Shown here: positions 53,241 through 64,000 of the stretch, piece after piece | Layout: the number at the start of each line of letters is the position of its first letter | Numbering within the stretch: the stretch's first letter is position 1 | NCBI GenBank assembly: GCA_017591395.1 | Contig: WEDG01003500.1 | Coordinates: 124,001-188,000, forward strand | From: Schistocephalus solidus | Taxonomy: Eukaryota; Platyhelminthes; Cestoda; Diphyllobothriidea; Diphyllobothriidae | DNA: 64,000 nt | Reading direction: 5' to 3' | Notes under the pieces: model-generated | What the model was told of the DNA's origin: nothing | Databases searched by the model: none | Seen by the model: the letters and a program-made list of their open reading frames with translations, nothing else | Position numbers and translations under genes: made by a program

Positions 53241-53910
53241 CAGTCATTATGACTAACCATCAACACCGCCCCCGCACATACAAACACACGCTAGTTTGCT
53301 CGTCGGTTTCGGTGATGTCCACTGTATACTCTAAAACATGGTGGTGCAGGGACGGATAATTGCGCTGGATTACAGTGCGAGTAGACTTGCGCTCCATCTA
53401 ACTCACTCTCTGTTCCACTCTCCTACCTGAGCCCGGTGTCAAGGCAGAGTCAAGAAGACTGGAGATGGGTGAGGGCACAGGCCCTCGCACTGCAGTCCGA
53501 CACACGGCAGTTCAACCGTCGATTTCGACGAGGTTCACCGTATGCTCCACACCAGGTGGTGCAGGGACGGTGACTTGCGCGTGAATTAGTTTTAAGTGAT
53601 AGTAGCCTTGCGCTGCAGCTACCGCACTCTCTCCTCCTTCCCCACCTGAGCCCGGTGTCAAGACAGAGTCAAGAAGACCGGAGATGGGAGAGGGCGCAGG
53701 TGGCTGGCGCGGCCGGAGCTGCCCCTGGACGTGCCACCACACCTGGCTCGGATCCCACGGAGTGGGAGTGCCATAAAGGCCACATTAAGAAGGAGCCATT
53801 GCAGCCTGACTCTCAGTCCGCCAGTCAGCCACTCCACACAAAACACACATTGGGTTGACCACGTGGTCCGAGTTATCCCGTCAGTTGGCAACCTTCCAAG
53901 CCACGGTTTG
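53240..53910 (+). repeat. Dispersed repeat, two tandem copies
   Basis: GGTGGTGCAGGGACGG recurs at about 53.34 and 53.56 kb, and CTGAGCCCGGTGTCAAG at about 53.43 and 53.65 kb, spaced about 220 bp. The second copy continues with CATAAAGGCCACATTAAG, AGCCATTGCAGCCTGAC and the CAGTCCGCCAGTCAGCC end. Higher GC than surroundings. Confidence 0.8.
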
Positions 53911-56900
53911 TAGCGCACCGTGATAGTTTCAAGCGCGTCAGATTGTTTATAGTGAGGAACATGCGCTGAGCTCTTGACCTTACTCTCTTCCCCACCCCCA
54001 CAATCAGACCACTGTCCGAGCCTGTCAGTTGTCTGATGCGGACACAACACACCCATACAAGCTACAGTGTAGCTTAACTCTCCCGCTAGGTTTTTGCTTC
54101 ATAATAAAGCGTAGTTAGCACCCACCTCCTCCAGCTCCACTTTGGATCACAGTCTGAATTCGCCTGGATTGCCTATGGGACTGAGTTTCACCCTATCCCT
54201 AAAGGTTTTGACGTATAGGAAGGGTTCGAAAGTGCCAAGGGAGCAGGATTACTGGATGTGGAGGTGCACTCAACGCCAGACACATGCATCGGGTTTAGAT
54301 TCACCGGTTGAGGTCGGGATATGGCAACTGAGCAGAGCCTAGCTTCGGGAATTAAATTGGACTAAGCTATTAGTACAGGGCCCTTTGGATCAGCCGCGAA
54401 AGGCATGGTGTACCAAATAACTGGATGTGCCAGAAACTATTAACTGGACTTAACCAGTAACCAGTGCACGTCAGGCAAAATAGACAAGCTGTCATTCATT
54501 GCCCGTGATTCGAGCTGGAAGCCTCGGAAGAAAAAACGAGTGTGTAAAGCTACATGCCTCTATTTTAAGTGGGTAAACAGTTGTTCACCTACCAGGCGGG
54601 TGTCTATTCGCATTTCTGATTACCAGGTCTGCATCTCCCGCGTGAAAATGTCGGTAGTCAACGCCAGTCGTCAGCTGTTGTCCTGACTTTCACCCTCTTC
54701 GTTCTAATAACTATTTGTTCGTCTTATGCTTCTTCTGTAGCATCGACTTAGCATACGGTTTCTTTTCAGTGTTCGTCAACTCCTGTAAATTTACCGGCAT
54801 CTTGCAAAGAAATTTTAAACTTTGACCGCAGTAACAAAGCATTACTTAATTGCTGCTTTTTCATCTCCTCAGAATCGCTTATTTGGAGTTAATCGGTTTA
54901 AATTTATCTTATAGACGCCGACCAAAATTTTATAGGAATATTTGGAGAAGTCTCGCAGCCACAGAGGGGTAATTTCGTCATATTAATTAAACCGCCAACA
55001 GGTAACCAGTAATTAATGTACCCAAATATGCTTGCAGTAGGACAGTGCTGACCTTGAATGCACGTCTTGCTAATCACTTTAGAAGATAACTATCGCACAA
55101 ATGGCTATGTAAGTAGCCTGATTTTCTCAAGAAGTTCTACGCTTCTATTCATTTTAGCATAGGTTGTATAAAGAGTACAAAACTTACCCTTTTTCGATCT
55201 CATTTTAGGTTCTTAAAGGCTTTTACTAAAGAAAAATATATGTTCAATCTTATATATTGAAAGAAAATAGGCAGGATTGAGGCAAAATCGAAGGTTGCCG
55301 GACATTGCAGAAAGTTTTAATGCTTTTTAAAATGACAGAACAAAGTCCATCTTTTTGCTTTGTACTGTGTAAGCACATTAATACAAATAAGAAAGCATTC
55401 ACTTTAATCCATTTTGAAGCCAGAAATTTTGATCTCAATTTGATGAACCTCAGGTGAAGGCAGGTGTAAGAAATCACCTTTGGCTCCAGAAATTATTTCG
55501 TCCAAGTTTCTGCCGCTTCTTGCTTTAAAACGCAGGAATAAACTTGTTTACCAGTATTTCTGTTTTACTATGGTGAAAATAAAGACCTTACACAAAAAAC
55601 ATACTAGATACTTTGGAGATGGACTAGATAAACTCCTAGGTTAAATTGAAAGTATTTGATAAGAAACCTTTGTGTATAACATGTTTCCAGCTTATCCGAA
55701 ATTTAGAAACGAGGTGGAAAGAGGTCCAAAATTTTTCGAAAAAATTTGTATACATTCGAATAGTTTGCTTTGTATTTGCAATCTCGGAATGGGGCATATA
55801 AGTAAACAAATGTAACAAAAAACGCTCTTATATAAAGATAAAATAGATTTATCTCATTTTCAGTTGAAAATGTTTCACATTTGTTCAGGGACGTCCCAAA
55901 ATCGATCAAACTTCCATATTTTAACCTTAAATTAACCTTGGAAAAAGGTAAAGTCCGCATATAGTAATCAACGAATTATTTTAATAACGAGATTTTTAAA
56001 CGGTTAAATTATTATAAAACGTATTTTAGTTAATCTAGGACAGATAACTTTGCAACTTTTGTTGTTGTCATTCTTTTTTCTCGGAAGTGAGTTTTCATTT
56101 TAGGGTGAATATAATAATATGACACAAATGGCCAGCTCCATAAGAAGGAAGATCTAAAAGCTCACAACTTCTGTAGCTGATTTTAAGAACTAACTTTTTT
56201 GAAGGTTTTGATAACACCTAGAACAGGACCTACATTTATTGCCGATCTATTAGTGCATAGAGAAAATAGTGGAATATGCACCGTTATTTCAAGGACGATC
56301 TAAAATTTATTTTAATCAAATACTAGAAATACGAAAATACAACTGACGAAAGAATTGGTCTCCTAAGATACACAAAACGGTATGCTTACGCTATCACGTG
56401 GCAATTCTATGTAAATTAATTTGTTGCACTTACTGCTATTTTTCATTTTTTCGTAATATGCCGCTTTTTGAAAGTTTTTATTCCTCAAACATTTAATATT
56501 ATTTTACGCGTTTCTTTTAAGTTTGAAATTCGCTTTATTAATATTAAAAAGCTTTGGTATATTTATCTATGTCGTTTTGCCGGAGATTATTAATCTTGCG
56601 TAAATTTCGGTCTTTTGCATGAGTAAAGTCATTCATTATACACATACGTACGTGCGGTATGTTAACTTTAATTTTTACTTTAACTTTAAAGTACAATACC
56701 GTATATGTTTACATTTACCTGTACAATTTTAACAGGTGATTTAGATTATATGGTTAATTTTAAACTGAATTTGAAATGTTTTGATTTTGACGTACTTTGG
56801 ATTCAAAAGTTATCGAACCAGATTTCCTTGAAGCCATATGAGCAGTCCTTAGGGTCAACATAAAGGCTGCTATTTAATAAACATGATCCAGGAAACTGGC

Positions 56901-58370
56901 ACCATCAAATAATTCAATCAAGTCTTCCAACGTTCAATTGAATAAAGATCCTAATAACAATTTGCCGAGCATTTTATCCTCCCATATCCCCTTTTTTGTG
57001 CATTTGCTCAACAGCTCATTGTTACACATTTTTTTTCCTTCTGCTATTATTTAAAGTCTGGCCACTTCTGTCAGTTCACTAAACTCTGTTTTGGCATTTT
57101 TAGAGGTCCAGTCTTTTTCCTTTTTATATTTAATACAATCCGCTTCTTTCCAACTAATTTATGTTCTGCCTTCTTTATGTTCTTTTGCTGTGCATGTCCT
57201 CCCATTTTCCCAGAGGCTGGCTGAGATTTCAAGTGCGAACTCTTTGTGTACGTGTGCTTACCTTAAAGTGCAGCTGGTCACTTAGGCCTAGAACCTTAAT
57301 GGAAGCGTACACTGTATGTTTACTGGATGTATCTGGCACGCCGCTGTGCGCAGGAATGCTAACTTGCCCTTTTGCATGGTTGAAGGTGGGACAGGAATAC
57401 AGCGTTTTGGTGGGTGAATATTCCAGCGTTTACATGTACGGATTGAATAACATCACGTTAGCTTGATTACGAGGTGAAGTAAATGGAAATTAAATGATCT
57501 GAATTAGAGCAGAATGGTTTAACTGGTAGGCATCCAGGGGGCACTACCAGAGGAAGGCAAATGGATTCAAAATGTAAAAATACAGTTCGTGGGATAGTTT
57601 ATTGATATGTGCTGGCTCAACGTTGAAATGGTAATGTGGTGCATATTAAGTGTTGTTATTTGTGTTCATTTAACGAATTCGGTGTGCATAAATCTCTTTC
57701 CTTAGGAAGATTTCATGTAAACTCTCTTTTATGAGAGTAAAACAGGCCAGGTTTGGAGGAGTATTCCCGATATTTAAGTAATTTTCTAGGGTACTGAAGT
57801 TAGCATGGCATGTGCCTGGTGTGATATAAAAGAGCATTAATATACGCAGGAAAGTTTTCAAATAACTCCACTCTAGAACCTGAAAATTGGATAACGGATT
57901 CGTGAACATAGGGAATCCTGGAAAATCTCAAATGAGTTTGTAGGCGAAGAGCGAGAGGAGCAGAGCTCAAGTGAACCTGTCGAGCGAGAAAAAGAAAGAG
58001 AAATAAAGATTCATTATAAAGTAGATAATGGTATATTTTTTCAGCAACTGAGGCGACCATTGCTTTTATAGCATAACTTTGGGCGCTAGTAAACCTGAAA
58101 GAACTTTTGAGTAGCAGACGCGCTCGCTAAAATTAGAATTTTTTCACCGTAATTTTCTAATTCATGTTCGAACTGACCATCGAACACAACTTCGGATAAA
58201 GATACTGGATGCATAAGGATTGAAGTACTTAGAGGAGGCAGTTGCTAGTTTAAAACAAACCTGTCAGAATACATGGCTCGTGAGTAAATTGCAGAGGGTT
58301 GCAATTCGCGTGATAATGGCTTGACTACCCGTAGCAGAGCCTTAATGTTATCCCTCATGTTGATTGTGTC
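53911..58370. other. Long stretch without recognised gene
   Basis: AT-rich apart from 53.9-54.4 kb. Open stretches (57161-57466, 55703-55960, 57800-58060) show no motif. Many short stretches rich in T and A runs. Confidence 0.55.
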
Positions 58371-58629
58371 CATGAAAATTAGCCAGTGATTTGCCACATT
58401 AAATTGTCCTGGAATCAGTGTTCAGCCATTTACACGCTGCCAAGGCAAAGTAAGAGTTATAAATAGGGAGGTAGAAGTAATTGCGCTTGTTAAATGATCG
58501 GAGACTGAAGAACCGTGACTCACGTAAATCGCGGCGCACACGGTTGACTCCTCTAGGGAGAATCTCGGTCTTAAGGATCTTTTGGAAGTATCCTTGTTCC
58601 ATCAAGTGAGCCACAGCTGAAATTTGTGT

Positions 58630-58870
58630 ATCAGCCTTCCTCTATGTTGCAGGTTCCGGTACACGCGTCAAGAGGAGTTTCCAAATGCTTACTCAAGTAT
58701 TCCCTGCGCCACAGCCTGTGAGGGATTCCAGACGTTTCGTGCAATAGTAACTGGTCTCTGATAGTTATCTTCGGGCTGTATTCAACTCCAACTATAAATG
58801 GTGTGAGGATGTGTTTGACGGCTTCCAGTGCGCTATTAGCGCATGCGAACGTGCATGAAAAGTTCAAATT
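58630..58870 (-). mobile_element. Penelope-like element linker fragment
   Basis: The minus translation gives LEAVKHILTPFIVGVEYS and HETSGIPHRLWRR, matching the linker (E.VS.LL.PLGVG...ETSGVVYRI) of PLE proteins before the GIY-YIG domain. No further domain is kept. Confidence 0.5.
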
Positions 58871-61800
58871 GGTGTGATTTTATCTGTTGTCTCGTACGCA
58901 CGTGTACGGGTCTTTTTTGTGCTGAACACGCTTTGAATCAAATTGAAGTGGGTAATGTAATCCTCTGGTTAACTGCGACATATTATATTCGAGCATATAT
59001 GGAAGCTATTGTTAGACATGTCGCAAGGCCAGCTTTTGAATCCTCTTTTCGGCCGTCAGAAAGGGCACGCATAAGAAAGATAAAAAACTAAGATGGTGTG
59101 TTTTTTATAATTTGTTTTAATTTCCTCATAAACACAAAAATGTTTCATAGAAAATGTAAGCGAACATATTCCTTCTCTTACTTCTTTAATGAAGAATGAC
59201 CGTCGGTTTAAAAAAAATTCTACTCCTCAGAACTTTTAGCCTAAGGTCCGGTTGAAATTACCTTTAGAGTGGAAGCTTACAGCTGGTATAATTCTTATGT
59301 TAGAGAAATCTTAATTTTCTGTATGCCATTAAGAGGATACAACATAAGAATATGTTGTAAACTTCGTATTATGCATCCATAACCTTACAGATAGGATATG
59401 AGTTAAATACGCATTACGTGCTCTTAAAATTCTCGTAATAACAAACTGTATAAAGAACGAAAGATACCCCGCCTTCATGGATAAATTCAAGAAGGACATG
59501 ATTCGCTTCCAAATGAGTATAAGGAAACATAGTTTGTTGCATGATTCAAATAAAATCTATTTGGGACTATAAAGGCATCGAAAATCAATAAAAGCTTATG
59601 CTAGTTATGAGATCTTTTTTAACAAATGATGTTTTGCGTGCGACTGTAAAGAATTACACTCAAAAACAAGCATCCTGGCGTAACTGAAATATATTGGGAT
59701 TATGCTGCACGATAATAAATATTACAACGTGGTTTAAGTGAATGCATTCCATAATTTCGATTAAATACCTCAGATCGGTCACTGACGGTAATTTACCACC
59801 AACCAAATCGTATTGACACATGCAATCCCGTGTCACTAGTTGACAGGGCAGGTAATACGCGGCTTTAGCAAACCCCGAATAATTTAGAGATGTCATGCGC
59901 AATCCAGGATGACATTGCTGTTTGAAATATTCCACGCTAAAGTTGTTAACAGGGGATTGAATGTCAAGCAGACCACTTGTATTTTATAACGGGCGTTCAT
60001 CCCTTGTTTGCCAACCATGTCATCATGGAGAACAGCCGCAAACATTGAAGACTGAGCTCGCAAGTACAGTCAATATTGCAGAGCTCTGACGATAACTACG
60101 CAACTCCTCCGTTTTCCCAGCAACAATCTGGGGGCTGAGGTCTCTGAGAAAACTCTTTAAATGGGGCAAGGTTCATTCCAGCACCCTGGAAGAAAAATCA
60201 CATCAGACCCGACATCTTCGCGGTCAATTGATGCGGAATGGCTGTCCGAAGGCGTTCATAATCTGATGCCTATAGGTTAGTCCCCGGAGGGCTCAACCGA
60301 AAAATCCACAATAGTATGAAATTGGAAGCATTTTTTCCCGGTATGAATTTGAATCAGGCGTATACAGAAGGATTTATTAGTTCCAACAAATTTCGAGACA
60401 GCTTATCAATTGCAAACCGTCTTTGCATAGCACAGCTAACGAATAGAAGTAAACAGAAGATGTAATTTTCACAGAATGTCAATGCATACCAGTAAGGGTC
60501 GGAGTTCACCGTAAAGAATGATCAGGTCAGTAAGAAATGCTCTGTCATACATCAAGGCTGCGTCAGAGATGACAGAATGGACTGTAGCGGTATCAGCTGT
60601 CAAAATTGCAAATCGAAATAAGCTTCCAAGTGCAGCAAGGTCATAAAACTCAAAGACCGATTAAATTGCAATTAAAAATTGGGCACCGGCACACAATCCT
60701 GCGCAGTCACCTTACGACTTGCGTCACTGGTGTCTGGTTGGCGCCAGTTCCGTTACCGCTTTTCTATCTCAGATAAACGCCTGCGCCAGCTCGAAACCTC
60801 AGACAAATACAGAAGTGCGTCCGACATTCGATCAGCCCTCTGCTACGCTTCTTATTCTGCTATTTACAATACACCTGGAATTCGAAGACTCGCCTCAATT
60901 GTTGTAGAGCTTGAAGCCCCTTTATTTAATACTTTGTATGTCCCAGATCTAAATGGGCCTAAATGCGATGTTTTTGTCTAAGTCACCAAGGCTATCTGCC
61001 TCCGGTTAATTGAGAAACCAGGATTGACTACTGACAACCGAATTGCGGCACGGCAAATGCCCATTCAGCTGTTGCCTTCACAATCACCAAATGGCTTCTT
61101 GATTAATTCTGACGTTTGATTTCCAATAATCTTGGAAAAATTAGGTTAGGTCTTGGCGTCCTGTCCGGATTGTAGAGCGTCTTCTCAATATTGATTTACT
61201 ACGATCCTTGATGAACAAACATCAATAGAACAGAAATTGACGTCAGGGTTTTACTCAGCTCTGTCCTTTACCGTTAATATCAGGTACCCACAGTAGGTAA
61301 TCGTAAAAAGTTAAAAAAGTGCATATTTGGGTGTAGGAGAAATCGCAATCTCAAAATATATCCAGAAACCTGGCAATGCGTTCAGGAATCTGGTATGAAA
61401 ACGTAAATATGCCCCGATTGTCTAGACGCCTGTTAATTGTTTAAGCGCACTTTCCTAATGACAGTGAATACTTTCCCAATGTTAGAAACCATGGGACACT
61501 GATATTATTTCATTTGTTCACATACGTGCCTTAGGTTTGGCAGCAGACCGCGACCGTATAGACCTCCTAGAATTTCGACGCCAAAAACATATGTAATTGA
61601 ATTAAAAAAAGGTTGACATACGCCTGAATATAAACCAGAAACCAATTGTTTTGGGCCTATTTCGTGATACTTATTTTCATGAAAAACTGTCAGTTATAAT
61701 GCAACTGATTATCAGGAGTCATGGTCGGCCTTCCTGTGAAGAACTGACTATCAAACTTTTTCCCTTTTATTTAATTCATTAAGTCTGGAGGCGCCTCTTT

Positions 61801-64000
61801 GGTATGGTAACCACTGATGGGCCTGAAAGGGCTAGTTTCCGTGTTTTGCGCATTTGTCGGTGGTGCACCTGGAACAGGGTGGGTTTTTAAGCCGTTGAGG
61901 AGGCAGAACGTTAAGATCATCATCTGTTCAAAACCCTACGTACGCAATTTAATACCGACAGCAAAAAATAAGAAAAAACAGCATAAGGTATTCAAGTCCG
62001 TATGAATTTGTTAAAAAACAGCTGTTATGGAAATAGAAAATCTACTGAGGGCGATTCGGGGGAGGAGGCGCCGTGAACTTTCTTAAATTATTTGCAAACA
62101 TGTTGCGTCAAGCGTCTCTAATTGGAACAGCTGTTGTGCGACGGTCCGCTTAATTTCGCCTGTCGCATTAGGTAAATGTGGCGTAATCGCGTCGACACTG
62201 ATAATTACAGCCAGTATTAGCTATGTTAGGACAGTGGTCAGCATACCAAACCCCGTTTCTTTACGCATTTATATGAATATAACTGTGTATAGGACATATT
62301 AATGAAATCGGGCTTTTTTATGTAAAATATACTGTGCAGCTGTTTACATCAAAGCACGTGAGTTTCATAAGCATATAATTTATAATGTAGGATGCCTGGA
62401 ACTCACAACATAGATAATTGCAGTAAAATTACTTTGTAAAATGGGTGTGCTATCTCATTAAACGGGAATTCAAATTTAAAATATGTTTTTCATTAAAAAA
62501 TACCGATGTAGGATTTTAAGTGTAATTATCGTGCAGTAGGATCACCAAAGATATTTCAGGCTGTCGGATTTTGAACGCGTGGCTCGCAGATATTGTGACG
62601 CTGCATCATGCATTTGTGATGAGTTCAGTTCATCCCTTGGTCCTTCAGTGCCTCGTGTATTTTCGTACACGACCTCCAGATTCATCCTGCCTTCTTTGAT
62701 TTCTGTGAAAATTAATGCGTAAACTTGAAGGGGATCCTTCGAAATAAATAAATTTCGGACAGAGCTGGAAAAGGTGTGTTCCAATGCATTCAGTCGATGA
62801 TTGTGCATTAAGTGCCCCGGAAATTAACCAATACAAAACAATCTTCTTTCTAATCACCGGCAATATCTGCACTCTGCATCAAATGGCCATTTATGTAGCA
62901 TGAATTGTTCACATCGATTTTAAATGCTCTGAAATATTTAAATATATTTGATAGAAAATAGACGTTAAAATATTCTCTCTTGTAACTATTTTGGTAGAAA
63001 ATAACGTCCTCTAAACAACATTATTCTTGCACAAATGGTAGCTTTCAGTTAAAAAAAAACATTTCCAATTCCCGAATAACGTTGACGCCGACCTACCATT
63101 TCCAACATAAATCCTGCGAGCAATACATCGAAGGGAAATCTTGCATTAACTTACGTTATTAGAAAGACATCCTATAGAGTCTATAACAGTTTTTAAGCAA
63201 TGTGGACCATGCTGTGCACCTTATAAGCCGTGTTGTTAGGTTTTGTTATCAATGTACATATCGAAATCTTTAAACAGTTCATAACCTGAATATTTAAAAA
63301 AACTGAAAGATACATTTCTTTGCAGGTGCCGTAATTTCTTGCCAAATGAGTTCAAGAAAGAATACGTTTGTAAATATTTTTTATAAAATCTATTTGGACT
63401 TATTAGGGCATGAGGGATCTCAGGAAAATGTTTGTTTTGATTAAATAGGCATTTGGGCCGAGTGTAGACTTTGTACTTGGCCGTAATGAGGCTTTTTAAA
63501 AGATCACATTCTGACACGACCCAAATATTTGGCGTTGCTGTGGTACGACCATTAGTCTTACAGCCTTACTTTCGTAATCTTTTTATAATTGAAAACGCAT
63601 TCGAAAATTTCGCTAAACATTTCATGAGGTAGCTTATCCAGTGCACGCTTCACCAGCAAGTAATCTGAGCCCATATGTCCCGCAATGTCTCCAAACTACA
63701 TCTGCTGGTGAACTGAAAAATTACCAGTTAGCAGCTTGGTTAAAATGGGAGCACTTTTTTCGATTTTATTTTGTGATTTGTACTTTGTCTTTAAAGTTCC
63801 TTGACGTGTGTCTGCAGTCAAAACGTCGACTAATAATTTGGTGTACTATTCCCTCAGCTTCCATTTAGCCACAGTACAACTACCAGTGATCCTGGTTATT
63901 GTCTGTAGCAGCACAATTTCTTCTCAGGATTCGGGCTCCATGGCTCATAATTTAACAACCGTCTTACTGGTATTCCGTTCAGTTTATTGTGTGTCACAAA
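58871..64000. other. Right end of window without recognised gene
   Basis: AT-rich. A minus open stretch at 62542-62808 and a plus one at 60679-60981 have coding-like composition but no motif. Blocks at 59.47-59.57 and 63.35-63.42 kb share TTCAAGAA and ATAAAATCTATTTGG, so an unnamed repeat family is present. Confidence 0.5.

Overview
The window is animal DNA. It is AT-rich, has very long introns with GT...AG borders, and contains no bacterial operons, no rRNA and no CRISPR array. It holds one recognisable host gene and a dense layer of retroelement debris. I infer a parasitic flatworm (cestode or trematode), because Penelope-like elements (PLEs), hammerhead ribozyme-bearing repeats and multi-kilobase introns are abundant. 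No sequence here proves the genus.

Host gene: eight exons on the + strand (16133 to 50985) join in frame without a break into 658 codes of a myosin light chain kinase (MLCK)-type protein. It has a complete kinase domain, a basic calmodulin-binding-like segment and a 336-residue Lys/Pro/Ala/Ser-rich tail. One exon is only 46 bp (39260-39305). The first exon seen starts inside a codon, so the N-terminal part lies upstream and I could not find it. A 3' UTR with two AATAAA signals follows the stop.

Repeats: (a) A tRNA-derived SINE family occurs at roughly 15 or more places. Five units form a head-to-tail array at 9804-11321 with an exact 309-bp period. (b) The SINE body carries a 45-nt hammerhead-ribozyme motif with pairing stems and covarying bases, intact in several copies. 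(c) PLE pieces with reverse transcriptase and GIY-YIG endonuclease signatures lie at about 7.1-7.9, 8.7-9.3, 12.2-12.9, 19.6, 22.4-23.0, 27.8-28.1, 33.5-35.7, 52.7-53.2 and 58.6-58.9 kb. The 33.5-35.7 kb copy has repeats at both ends, and PLE ends carry their own hammerhead-like cores. (d) A GC-richer dispersed repeat lies at 18.5, 30.3, 45.2 and 53.3-53.9 kb, and a repeat with degenerate TTAGGG-like interiors at 38.8, 41.3 and 43.7 kb.

Layout: 1-16.1 kb, upstream DNA with PLE and SINE insertions; 16.1-51.4 kb, the kinase gene with repeat-filled introns; 51.4-64 kb, downstream DNA with two PLE fragments, one dispersed-repeat cluster and long AT-rich stretches in which I recognise no gene. The best candidate for an unusual system is the tRNA-headed, ribozyme-bearing SINE and its 309-bp tandem array.
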